From: Tetrahymena thermophila SB210
Lineage: Eukaryota > Ciliophora > Oligohymenophorea > Hymenostomatida > Tetrahymenidae
DNA: 64,000 bases
Assembly (NCBI RefSeq): GCF_000189635.1
Contig: NW_002476163.1
Coordinates: 62,001-126,000, forward strand
Reading direction: 5' to 3'
Shown here piece by piece: positions 24,105-36,900 of the stretch (the stretch's first letter is position 1; the number at the start of each line of letters is the position of its first letter). The notes under the pieces were generated by a model. That model worked only from the letters and a program-made list of their open reading frames with translations. It was not told the origin of the DNA and did not search any database. The translations under genes were made by a program, and so were the position numbers.

Positions 24105-26620
24105 ATGAGTTCAAATAAGTAGCACAAAAAAGGAGTATAAGCAAAAGAAAATAAGAAAACTGTAAAAATAAGTTAAAACAATAATGAAATTTATGTGATA
24201 AATGAAGAAGATGCAGAAGAGCATCAAGCTATTCTCTAAAAAATTGAAGAAACCCTTGGAGATGCTGTTGATTTGAAAAAATAATTAAATGAAAAAAAAG
24301 ATGATAAATAATTAATTTAGTAGCAAGAGGTCCAAGTAAATGCTAAATAACCTGCAAATGCTTAATAATAAGTTAGCACATAATCAAACGTAAAAAGTAC
24401 GAACTTTCAATAGGGAAAGCTAGCCATGCATAAAGAGAATGAGGAAAAATATAAGAAAGAAATTTCACAGTTGAAATCATAAGTTGCTAATTTGAATGAA
24501 ACAGTCAATAAAATAAAGACTGAGTCAAATAAAAATTTGAGATTGCTTAACAGTACTTAAGAAACTAATAAAAATTTATAAACAGCATTAGACAAAAATG
24601 AAGAATTAGTGAGATAATTGCAAGAAAAGATTTCATTGCTTAATTCGAGAGTAAATTTTATCATTTTAATTTAGTTTTCGTAAAATCAAATTTTTGATAG
24701 GTTTAAGTACTTAAAACTAAAAAACCAACTAAATCTTTACAGAAAATTATATTTATTTGCAACTGAGTCAGTGAAATAAGCAATTTTTAAATTCAAATAA
24801 AAAATAAATTTCTTATTAAAAGAATAGAGAACTTGAAAAATAAAGTGTAGATGTAAATAGGTAATCTGATCAGTTATACAAAGATAAAAAGAACATGGAA
24901 ACTTAAAAAGATAAACTAAATTTGTAAATTACAGATTTGATGTCTAGGTGTGATGTAAATTCAATTTTATTTATACATATTTCCTAACTTTCTTTGATTA
25001 GATTTTAAAAAATGAAAACAAAAATCTTACTGAAGTGATGATTTAGAAGAATAAGCAATCTAACGATAAAATAGATGAACATTTGTAAAAGATTTAAGAG
25101 CTTCATAGCGAAATAGCAGACTTAAAATAATAAATGAAGGAATAAGAATCTTATTACCAAAAAGAGAAAAATGCTAAGGATGAATTGAGGGTAAAACTTA
25201 AAATGCAAGAAATAGCAGTTTAGTAATTATTTTTAGGGTTTCTTAAGTTAAATATATTTTTTAATTTTTTTGACATAAAAAGAGAAAATGAGGAATTAAA
25301 AAAGAAGCTTTAAAAAAAAGAAGATAAGTTAGAAGAATTAGAGGATTTGGTTGACCAGCTAAAGGCAAAATTGAGAAAATTTGATACAAGTCTTACAATC
25401 AAAGACTAGCATGGTTAAATAAAGGAATATAGAAGTGAAAAATACAGTGATTTGTTGAGTGAAAAACAATCAGATTAGATAAAATAATTGTAGAATGTAA
25501 TTAGCTAGCATTATTAGTTCTCACTCCTGTCTTATATCAAAAAATATTTAATTAATTATTTTTTATATATAATAAAAGGAGTTAACTCAGCTTTCTTAAA
25601 GTATGGGAGATTTTAGAAATAATAACTATAAAATAGAAAGTGAAAAAGAAGCCTTAAGAGTTGAAAACATTTCTTTAAAGGAAGAAATCAAAAGACTTGA
25701 AAGAATGAGATTAAAAGAGTAAAATGAATATGAGAGTGAAGTAAGAGATAAGCTTCGTACATTAGAAAATTAGAGATTAAAAATAAATTAATTGTAAGAT
25801 TAAGTTTAGGATTTAGATAAGACTAGAATATCAAAATTAGAGGTAATCAATCTTATGGAAAAATCAAAAAAATCATTTCATAAATCTTTTATATTTTTAT
25901 CTAATATTTTGAGATAGGTTTTTTAAATACCAACTAATTATTTTATCTTGAATACATTAAATTATTAAAATAAGCATATTTTATTTACAATTTTTATAAT
26001 AAAATGTATGAAGATAATTAGAGATTCGGAATTCCAAAAAATAGAAATAGAGTTATAGTAAAGCAAGAATAAAATTCAATAGCTAGAGAACTTAAACTAA
26101 TAAATGCAATATAAAATAGATCATTTAGAATAAATAAATAATAAGAAATAGCTTTTAATAGGAGATATTCATTTCCAAAACGAGACTCTTAAAGAGGAGG
26201 TAGCTTATCTTACCAACTTAAAAGAAAAAAATTAATGGGCCAAAGTATCTAAAAATGTTCCTCTTAAAAATAAAGAAAATGAAATTCTAATAGTTCAACC
26301 TTAAGTTCAGTCTTCAGAAAAATCAATTCAAGAATAGCTAAGTAGTCCCAGATATGGTCTTGTTTAATAGTAAGCTAAATCTTAAATTATTTTTATTTAT
26401 TATTATAACCAATACTATAAATAAATTTAGATAAAGTATTGCTAAACATACATATGAACTACCATAAGATATGCATCCAAATATGCTGTCTAGTCCTTAG
26501 CATTTTGAAAAGGATAACTATGCTAATTATTATAGAGATACAAGACAAATGATGGATTCTTTAAATAGATACTAGAGTATCAGTACAGTTGCTTCTTAAA
26601 ATTAAAGGTCTTATTACTGA
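24105..26620 (+). CDS. coiled-coil protein, unrecognised
   Basis: The ORF starts at ATG 24105 (MSSNKQHKKGVQAK) and ends at TGA 26618-26620 (..ASQNQRSYY). It is interrupted by at least five introns, for example one beginning at about 24652 and one at about 25852. After a basic, Gln-rich N-terminus of about 120 residues the protein is almost entirely Lys/Glu/Gln/Leu heptad-like sequence (EEKYKKEISQLKSQVANLNE, NKNLQTALDKNEELVRQLQE). It ends in a less ordered Tyr/Asn-rich tail (ANYYRDTRQMMDSLNR). The composition fits a structural component of the ciliary, basal-body or cortical cytoskeleton, a common fate of such proteins in ciliates, but no specific family was recognised. It contains no enzyme motif. 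Confidence 0.75.
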
Positions 26621-28975
26621 AAATCAATCATAAAAATATCAATGATATATTACATAAAAAAAATATGCTGTATTTATAATTTGAATTTATACTGATGTAT
26701 TTATTTATTAATAAATAATGGCAAATGTTATATCATAGTTTAATGGAGATTAAGAAATATATTAAAATCAATAACCATAGCTCATTTTAAATGTAAAATA
26801 AAATTAGAATCATAAAATATCAAATTGATTAAATTTACATGTTACTTTTCAAAAGCGTTCGTATTCTAGATGAAATAGATTCATATTTAAGGTATATATT
26901 AAATAGATAAATATTATATTTCTTTGATATGGAAATAATATTATTGATATTAATTTATTACCTTAATTTATTCCAACATTACAAAAATTGTTAGATTTGA
27001 TGTAATCCAATATTTTTCAAAATTTATTTGTGGTTATTTTAAATTGACTTCATTTCATGAAATTACCTCGTTAAATTTCTCTAAAATATGCAAGACAGGT
27101 AAAAATATAATTTCTGACATCAAAAATCAAATAATTTATTGTTAGATTTTATTATTTGTTACAATGAATAACACTAATATTATAATTTTTTTTAAAAAAA
27201 ATTAATACTATTTGTTTAAAGTTTTGATTTATCGCAAATAAGAAAATTAAATCAATCTACTTTTCAAATTTATATTCTAATTTATTCTAAAAAAGGAAAT
27301 TAGAAATAATGATAAGGTGCTAAGTTATTCAAAAATAATAATCAGTCAGATTAGAATAATTTTATTCTAAAATTAAGATTTGGCTGCTAAAAGATATTAT
27401 TTATAAGAAATGTAATAGTCAAACTGCATTTATTTTCTTCAAAGCTTAGTGATTTACTTATTATTATTCTAAACATTTAATTTAATTGAATTAATGTAAG
27501 AGATTGTTGTAAGAAGCAAAAATAATCCGAAAATTGTATAATTAGATATATTTATTTTTACAAAACTTGTAATCACTTGATGAAAGAAAGAAAGAAAATC
27601 CTAAATTACAAACTGATATGCGATAAATTTACAAATTAAATTAAAATAGACAGCGATATTAATTATTTTTATATTAAATTTAATTTTTTATAAGGTTTAA
27701 CCAAAAAATAATCTAGATAAAAAGATGATTACTTTTTTTTACAAAAAATTAATCCATTTTTTTTAAAGTCAAAAAATTTATAAATTACTAAAAATAATAT
27801 TCAGTACTTGCATATACATCATTGTAAAAAGGTATTCTCTGTTGAGAAAATATATCAAAATTGACGAGCTATTTTTTTCAGTGAAAAAATTTATTTATCT
27901 GAATTATCCTATGTTAATTTTTTAATTTCTAGCAAAAATTAAATTTGAATTAAAAAATATCTTGTTGATCTAGATTTATATTAAGGAATTTTTCCATAAA
28001 ATAAATAGTTTTATAAAATAAAATAAACACTCTACTATATTTATTTTCAATGTTCTTTATAAATTTACTTGAAGTTTATTTTATACTAATTTAAAAATTT
28101 ATTACAAATTAACTTAGATTTAACTTGCTTCAATTTTTTTGTTGAAATAAATGATATTCTGTTTTATTTTTTTAAATTGTGTGTAAGATACTGATGAATA
28201 TTACCAAAAATATTTAAAGATTTTATTTTATAATATAATGTCTGATAATTTCAAATTTCTTAATCAATATATATTTTATAGATCTAATAAACAAAAAAAT
28301 TTAATGATCCATCTTTCACTTTTATTTATTTGTAACAAAATAGTATCCTGATGCTTTCTGATAAAATTTTTGCATGTAAAATAATATCAAAAGCGCTTAC
28401 AATAAAAATATTGCAAATAAATTTTCCTTTAATTATCTCAGAAAAAAGACTATCTTAATTTAAAAAGATCAATAAAATTTTCTAAATATAATTAAAGACC
28501 GATAGTCTACAATTTGTGTGCAATAAAAAAGTAATTAGGAATAGATTTGCCTATAAAATAATGGTGAATCAAACTGTAGGTATGTTAAAGAGAAAATTGC
28601 ATTTATTAAAAGAAGTAGTCATTAAATGACTTACAATTCTTAATTATACACGATTAATAATAAATTAAAAAATCAATTCAATTTGATCAAAATAAGAATT
28701 TACTTTATATGTTTACAATCTTAAGCTTTGACTTTACCTTTATTTTTTTTTTACTGAAGGCATACAGATTAATTGAAAAGAAAATAGAAACCTTAAAATT
28801 TCATAATTAATTAAAAAGTAATAAATTATTTACAAAAAAAAAGTAATAACAATCATAATAATATTAATTAACTAATCACCTTTAATTTAACAAATAAATA
28901 AATAAATAAATATACTTTCTAACTTAAATAATAAATCAATCAATTAATAATTAAAATAAAAAATTCTATTATACC
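26621..28975. other. long intergenic region, about 2.36 kb
   Basis: Very AT-rich region between two plus-strand genes. In all six frames with code 6 I find only short AT-biased openings without coding character. An AAAT-type simple repeat (about 28891-28911) and long A/T runs lie just before the next gene. The 3' half presumably contains that gene's promoter and 5' UTR. No RNA gene is seen. Confidence 0.5.
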
Positions 28976-30552
28976 ATGAACATTATTTATTCTATTCCCA
29001 GCTTCGCTCAACAAAACTTAAACATGCCATTTGACTCTGAAAACAATGAATATGACAATAACAACATGACTTTTTCTTCATTAGACGAAAATAATTCTAC
29101 TTAGTCATAAAATCATTTATAACTAAATAATAACAACAGCGCCTCTAAAAATTATTTCTCCTGTCCTTTTAATCCTAACAAAGTTATCTTAAAAAATTCA
29201 AATTCTAAAGAAAAATTTACTAATATTTAACCCTGCAATCTCTTCTATAATTTGAATTCAGAACAAGCATCTGACTTCTTCTATGCCTTCAATGTAACTA
29301 TTTTCTTCAAGCCTTTGCCTTCATTAAACTAAATTACTTTATTTATTTTTTGAAATTTATTTTCATTAGATTTAATTCCTTGATTTTTTATTTAATAGGT
29401 TCTCCCTATCAATTTGAATTACTTATCTGGAAAGAAAAATTTCTCATTCCTCAGCGAATTAAATCGTAATGTTGACATTTGTGAGATGAGCTCTGACACT
29501 AAAGCTGTTCATATCTTCTACTAAGACATTGCTGTATTACCTTAAACGTAAACTATTATCATTGATATTTTGTATTTTGGTTTATAACACTTCTTTTTTC
29601 TAGAATCATTAAAGATTTTTTTAATAAATTAGTTACAGTCTAATTAACAATTTATCAGTTTAAGAAGAAAAATACTAATCATTCGCACAGAAGCTTTAAT
29701 TAGCAGCTTAATTGACAATCAATATGAACAACTCAGTTTCTTCTTGCAATTCTTAGCAAAACACCTTTGGTTCCAGATCTAAAAATATTATCAACGAACA
29801 CTTTGCTTCAAAGAAAGACAAAAGAATGTTTGCTCTCTCAGGTTCATTCAATCCTAAAAGCTCTAGACACCAATTTTCAGTCCACTTCTCCTAGGAAATG
29901 ATTCACATACTTGGATACGAAACTGACAGCTTTATGCTTAAGTGTTCAATCACAGGTTTTAATGAGTAATTTATTTATTTTTTTATTAATTTTTAAATGA
30001 ATAATAGATCAATTTCGATTGTAAATTCGAGCTCTAAAATTATTTATTAAAATTAGATTTATGATGACAAATGAGTTTATAAGTAATATGCAAACAATCA
30101 TTGAAGCATTACCAACTTAAATTATGACTTCTTCTTAAAACGAACCATTAAAAATCAAGCAAAAGTTTTACAAAAGCTAAGACGAGGCTATGGAAGCAGT
30201 TTTTTCTGTTTATTTATTAAAAGGCTCTTCTCTTTAAAGCATATCCGAATCTATTATTGTTTTCGAAATACTTCATATTCTTGATTTCTAAGTTTCCACT
30301 AAAGGAAAAAAATTTGTAACTAAAAAACGTTAGTTTGATGTTAGTGAATCTGTTTTCATTGAAAGATACTTAAAAACTTTGAACCAAGTACCTTAATAAA
30401 GTGACTTTTAACTCGACGAAACAAGCGGAGAAAGTAGAAATGATACATCTTCTAAGAAGACTAAAAAATCGATCTAAAAAGCCAGTAAAACTTTTGAAAA
30501 AGGATAATAAAAGAGAAAGAGCAGAAAAGCTAAAGATTTTATTTCCTACTGA
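28976..30552 (+). CDS. unrecognised protein with basic C-terminus
   Basis: Start is ATG 28976 (MNIIYSIPSFAQQNLNMPFD) and stop is TGA 30550-30552 (..KRKSRKAKDFISY). Frame continuity requires introns at about 29294-29398, 29533-29601 and 29954-30008. The first 100 or so residues are Asn/Ser-rich and look disordered. The middle part contains FASKKDKRMFALSGSFNPKS and FSVHFSQEMIHILGYETDSF. The latter faintly resembles a PAS-domain start, but I would not call it on this evidence. The last 60 residues are Lys/Ser/Arg-rich (SRNDTSSKKTKKSIQKASKT) and could be a nuclear localisation or nucleic-acid-binding tail. Codons end in C more often than in the neighbours, a usual sign of a well-expressed ciliate gene. 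The function is unknown. A hairpin follows 22 bases after the stop. Confidence 0.68.
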
Positions 30553-30574
30553 AAGCAAAAATAAATAAATAATT

Positions 30575-30593
30575 GACCAAACCCAGTTTGGTC
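30575..30593 (+). terminator. perfect 8-bp hairpin in the 3' UTR
   Basis: GACCAAAC, loop CCA, GTTTGGTC: a perfect 8-bp stem with a 3-nt loop starting 22 bases downstream of the stop codon of the plus-strand gene. It is unusually GC-rich for this DNA. It could be an RNA 3'-end or stability element. Bacterial-type termination is not implied. Confidence 0.45.
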
Positions 30594-31350
30594 TTCAAAA
30601 ACAATTCCTTAAAAATAAATATAATGACTAAAAATTTTATATCTAAATTACTATCGAGCTAAATTAAAAAATAGACGATTAAAGAATTCCTAATTGCCAC
30701 TAATAGCAGCAAATGCATATCTTATTATTAATTAATTTCTTTCTTATCATGGTTCTATTTGAAACGAAATATTATCATTTATTGATCAATTACAGAATGA
30801 TTTGATAAAGTTACACACAATCTCATCTTCTAAAATAATCACTAAAAAACATTAGCAAATTTTAATTGATAAAAATATTTATTGACAAAAATACAATTAT
30901 TTCAATTGAGTACAAATACAAAAATATAGCTTAAACATTAATTCATAAAAATCTTAATTGATATTATAAAAATTTACTTACAAACTCATCAACTATCAAA
31001 AGAAACAAACAAATAAACAAAAAAAAGCTCATAAAAAGAATAAACTATTGATTAAAATACTCTCACAGTATATTTATAAAAGAAATAACTTTTATTTATT
31101 ATAAAAATAATTTCAAATTAAAATTTATAATCTCATTTTTACCTCTCTTACTTTGTCTTTATATATAAACTAATTGTTGTCTTGAAATTTCTAAATACAA
31201 AAAATTTACTAATCTAATGCAATTTTTAGAATTTTTTTCGATTGATATTTGATTAATTCTATATATTAATTTCAATTTAATACAATTGATTAAACCCTAT
31301 CTTTACACCTCTAAATTCACACATATTATTTAAAGCTAATATTTTTTCCT

Positions 31351-31518
31351 ATGCAAGTCAACCAATCTATTCGTCCTAATACCAATCATAAATAGCTTAA
31401 TAACACAATAAATTTCTCTCAATACTTCTCTTAAAACTGCTAAATCAAAGTAGAAAAAACAAAAAATCAATTAGATATCTCAAAAACCTCACAAACAACC
31501 AATGGTTTAGCTGACTGA
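31351..31518 (+). CDS. possible small ORF, 55 aa
   Basis: ATG at 31351 (MQVNQSIRPNTNHKQLNN) runs to TGA at 31516-31518 in code 6. It is Asn/Gln/Ser/Thr-rich with more C-ending codons than the surrounding DNA, which is why it stands out. It may be a small gene, a first exon of an undetected gene, or chance in a region where TGA is rare. No homology is recognised. Confidence 0.2.
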
Positions 31519-33944
31519 TAGTAATTTTATATAATAGGAAAAAGAACATTTAGAACAAAATTTGGTTTCGAAATGTGCGTCATCATCCAATATCTGGATC
31601 TATGCCTAGATTACAAAATAAAGTTACTGAAATTTAATTTTTGATATATTAATTAAATTACTCATAAAGTTTCTTTTCTCACTTATTATTTATGTAAGAT
31701 TTTGATTTGTATGATTAAATTCTGGTAAATTAAATAACATCTAATCAATGAATTTGTGCTGGAAAATCGAATAGAATAAATAATCTAATATGTAATTTAC
31801 ACTTTTTAGTTATATTAATTATAGCTCAATTATTGTCTCAATTTTAGTTTTAACTAAAATTTACACTCTCTAAGTACTCCTCAACTCCTTGTCTTAATCA
31901 CAAAAATAAAACTTATCAATTTTAATTTATTTTTTATCTTTTTTACTAAATTTAGTAAATTAAGCTATTGAATCGATATGTAATATTCCACTTTAACTTA
32001 TGCAATTTATGCGCTGTTTGGGTAAATATTTTTTATTTTACTTTCATTTATTTACCATAAAAACAAAAGATAATATCTCTTTGTTTGTGTTTTCACATAA
32101 TTAATAATTTTTTCTTGTAAAAACCCCACTTTTATATTTACAATTTTACACATATTAATTTTTTATTAAAAGAATATAATCAATCATTTATTCTAATCAT
32201 ACAAATTTTTTCACAATTTAATTACATATTTTTACTTTTATATTTTAAATCCAAACATTTATGTCATTTTAATATAAAATAACTATTTTAATTCATTTTT
32301 CTATGTAATTTATTGTAGTTGATAGTTGCAATTAAAACATCAAACTAATTTAATTTGTTTTCAATTTAATTTTTTTATTTTGAGCTTTTTCTTATTTAAA
32401 TACCTAAAAATATTTGATTTATCCATTTTATTAAAAATAACTATCGCAGGGTAATGAAGAGAATATTTTTAATATACCACTCTAAATATGAAAAAACTGA
32501 AGATTGAGCTTTTAAGTCATTAAAATATAAATTTTAATGCAATTTTATTTTACATTTCATTATAAATAAACAAAAAAGCAATTAATTTAATTTACAATGA
32601 AAATGAAATGTTAATGAAAATGTAAGTTATTAGTTTAAGTAGTTATAATTAAAAGATTTAATCCATTAGCTTACATTAAATTATTATTAAAGGAAAAGTC
32701 TCTATTTAAATCAAATTTCAACACCATCCACTTCATTTTTATAAAAATGACTTGCTGTATATTATTTTGAAAATTAAATAAACCTTTATTTTCCATGATA
32801 AAATATTTTACTATAAGTAATTTTTTATATTTTATTTCTCCTTTACGATAGTTATACATATCGTACTAATAAAAATTTCTTCTAGTTAACTTCTATTAAC
32901 TTGATTATTTTAAATAATAATATTTAAATTTCAAAAATAAGGATATAATTTGTGCAATATTTTTAGCAATAATTTTTCTTTTATTCTTAAATATATTTTT
33001 GTTTTCTTTTGGATTTCTAGGATAGTTATAAGTTATAAAATAGTTGATTTATAAAAATTCTCATAGGGAAAAAATCTAATTTTAAATAATCACTAAAAAA
33101 TTAAAATAAGACAAATAAAAATGAATTACTGGTATATTATAACGCAATTAAAACATTTTTTTTCTTCTTAATGAATATTCATTTTTGAAAGTAAATAAAT
33201 TTAATACTATGAATTTCAAAAAAATTTAAAGATGAATAAATGCAAGTAAATCATGACTTAAATAAATACATTTTTTCATTTAAGATTAGCAAAATTAACA
33301 ATTATTTTCTTTTATTATATTATTATTTTTTTTATGGTTACAATAAATAAATCACTTGGTTCTATCTATGTAAAATATTAAGAATAATAATAATATTCTT
33401 AAGATATTAAATTTAAAGTAAAAATAAACTTGATTTTATAAAAAATAGTTTTTTTAATATTTTAAAGATGGCAAACTAATATACTTTATTATGTATTTAA
33501 ATTATATACAATTATTTTATGAATTGAAAAAAGATATTGAAATATTTTAGATTTTAAAAGAGTATTAAAATTTTTATTATGAATTATTAATATCAAGACT
33601 TCTCCTAATCGTATTTGATTTATTAAATCAGATTTTAATATTTTCGATGCATTTTTATTTATAAACTTTATTTAACAGTTGATTTGCTTTTGAATACTTA
33701 TATTTATTTCTTATTGTAATTTATAAATTTAGAGTTACTATTTTGGATAAATACCTGCTTACATTTATCTAAACAATCTTGTACTTAAAAAGTGAAGTTT
33801 AATGTAAGTATGCTTAATATCCTTTGTTATGGTTCAGTCCTTCCTAGACTCTAATTAATCAATAAATGATGTTAATTGTATAGAAAAAATTTAATTTTGT
33901 CTTATTTTAAATGTAGAAAAAATAAATTTGTGACGATTAGTATT

Positions 33945-33967
33945 TATCTATCTATCTATTTATCTAT
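33945..33967. repeat. TATC microsatellite
   Basis: Tandem TATC/TATT tetranucleotides (TATCTATCTATCTATTTATC) immediately before the 3' end of the minus-strand Asn/Gln-rich gene. Confidence 0.8.
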
Positions 33968-33978
33968 TATTTTATTTT

Positions 33979-36900
33979 TCATTGTGAAATATTTTATGAA
34001 GATTCTGATTGAAGGATTATTCCATCAACTTTTTTTAATGAATTAGACTCATCAATTAGTTTAAATGAGTAATCGGTTTGATCTATTTTTAGAAATTAAT
34101 CGACATCTTCAATTCTAATTGTGCTTTGTATTTCTTAAATTTAGTAGCTAAGAGTAGCCAAAGATCTATTTACGACATGAAAAATTCCTTTCAATACCTA
34201 ATTAAATATAAAAATATTATCAATTTAAATTATCTTAAAAAGAAAATTTTTGTTGAAGTATTTTGGGAATTTTTTTCTAAAAAAGTATTTTTTATGAAAC
34301 TCATTTAATATTTAATAGTTGTTTTACTGCTCTTTCATACTGATCTTCTTAGAGTACTAATATGAAACAATAGCTAGGTCGCATTCTTATATGTTCTTCT
34401 ATTTCTGCAAAAATGTTTGGGTTTGTGTGCTGGAGCTTATTTTTTAATGCTTAAATAAGTAGATTATGATTATTCTACTTTCTTTCTATTTAAATTTCTA
34501 TTTATAAATAAGGTTCAGTTGATCTCTCTACAGACTAATATGTTTGGTTGTCATTAAAATGAGAATGCAAATTGCTATTACTGTTACTATTACTGCTGCT
34601 TCTATGACTACAGACTTGATTGTTATTTAGATTATGGGTGTTATGGTTAGAATTAGAACAATTTAAAATGTTATTCATATTATTTACATTACTTTAATTT
34701 ATTCGAGAAGAATTCGTCAGATGAACATTTTGCTTATTATTGGAAATTACATTTTACTTTGTAGAGTTGTATTATTCTAAAGTATTTTCAGTCGTGATGC
34801 TCTGTATTACATTATTTTAATTATCATTCTAAGTGTTTAGGTGCTATGACGCATTACTGAATTAATTAGAGGATAACATCATTTTATTTTGGTTAGTTAC
34901 ATTGATGTTTAAATTATTATTGCTTGTATTAAAATAGCTTCCGCTACTAACCATTTTTGACTACTCTTCACTTATTTTAGAAGGAAATTTCGATAGATAA
35001 GGGGAGTGAATATTCTCAACACCCTCTTTACTTTTAGTTTAGCTTGAAGAAGCTGATTGATATTAGCTTTAAGCTGCTTACTGCAAATCTTTCTTAATTT
35101 AGTACTGATTTAAGCTCTTTGTTAGGTTTTATATTATTTAAAAGCCATTCATATATTCGAATCTTTGACTTGCTGTTTAAAAATTCTATTCATTTGTGTT
35201 TCTTTTGAGAAGATTTTATTCTTTTTTGTTAAGGTTTTCTTAGATTTCTTATGATTAATTAAATCTAATATTATCTTCATCATTTGGACTATTTTCGCCA
35301 CTCTTCACCCTTTTTATAGAAGTGATAGAGATACTTGCTTGGTTAATAGCAAAATTTTAATTTGCTGCTTAAGGATTGCTTTGGAGATCATTGAAGTCTT
35401 GGTTGTAATTTTGATTGTTGTTAACTCCGTTTAATGATTTTTAAGATGATAAGTGAGAAGATGGAGCATTTTTTATTTTAGAAAATGAAAGCATTTGAGC
35501 ATCAGCATAACTTTTCAATTTATTTTCTTCTGGAATAAATATTTCATAACTCCTGCTTGAAAGCCAACTATTATTTGCTGATGGGTTCTGTTAGTTGCTT
35601 TAATTTAAATTATTAGGATTAGCTATAGTGTGGTTAAGTAAATTAAATATAGTAGTAGTATTCTAATTCTATGATATTTCTTTTTATTCCTAAATGTTAT
35701 GAATATTATTTTGGTTATAATAAATTTTATACTCGCTAGGGATTTGTTGCAATTGATTTTATGTTGAACAGTTTTCAATTTTATTTGTTTTTTGATTTTC
35801 ATTGCTCTATAAAAGGTTATCTAAAATTTATATTTGTTAAGAGGAGGAACCATCATCTAATGGCTTACTGCTTGTGTTATTACTTTCTCCACTAGCCATC
35901 AGCTATTATTTTTTATGGTATTTACTTTTTGAGCCAGTTAAATACTGCTCACTTTCATAATTTAAATATTCTTAATGCTATTTATAAGTTGTATTTGCAG
36001 GCGATTCACACTCCTCAGAAATTCTATTCAGCAGAAAATTATTTAGATTATGACTTGCTGAGTTATTTATAGAGTTATTGGTATTACCAAATCCTTAAAG
36101 ATTATTTGAAAGCTAGTTATTAGGGTTAGTTTGTTAGTTTTTTATATTTAAAGGATTGTTATTTCCATTTGTTTAGTTTTTTAAGTTATTTAATGAATAA
36201 TTATGATTTTAATATTAATTATTTTAGTTGGCTTATAAAGAAGTTTGAGTAGCTTCTAAATTTTTTTGCTGTTGAGGTTAAACTAAAACATTTTAATTGC
36301 TAGAGTATTATTAGTTAGTTTCGTTTAGTTGAGTTTAATTGAAACCACTTTTATGTTGTATGATAGGAATACTGCTTTGTAGTTAGTTATTAGCATTTTG
36401 AGGGTTTGTAATATTTTTTGATTCATTGTGATTACCAATAAATGTAAATGTTGAGCCTACGTTGCTTTGAGTTGCAGGTTAAAAATTAGAGGAATAATCT
36501 ACTTCTTTATTTTTTTTGTTATTACTGTTATTTTTATTTTTACTATCACTTTTATTTATGTTAAATCTTAGATCTTTATTTTAAAACTATTACAATGATG
36601 AAGGTGCCGTATTTAGTGGAATTGCAACTTTTTTAAATGTCTCGGCAGATATTTTTTAAGGTAGCTAAAGATTGTGTTAATCGTTTATAAATTTAGCTGT
36701 TGGTTACATAAATTGATAATTAATTTATTAGGAAGAAGTTTAAGTACTATTAGCTGGATTATCATTAATCTAACTTAGAATTTAAGACGAATAGAGATTT
36801 TTTTGTTATGATATCTTCTAAAATCCATCCATTATAGCTTTCCTCAAATTATTTTCATCATCGAATTCTTTTTTATAAGCAGATATCGTGTCGCTTGGAA

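Larger units (their letters stand above)
30594..33978. other. long convergent intergenic region, about 3.4 kb
   Basis: Lies between two genes that point towards each other, so it should be mainly 3' flanks, yet it is the longest gene-free stretch in the window. It is AT-rich with pyrimidine-biased segments (about 30950-32250). A small ORF at 31351-31518 is listed separately. I found no longer frame with coding character and no RNA gene. Confidence 0.45.

Noticed and set aside
28976..30552. PAS-domain assignment for the FSQEMIHILGYETDSF stretch.
   Set aside because: One short resemblance without the rest of a PAS core; left as unrecognised.
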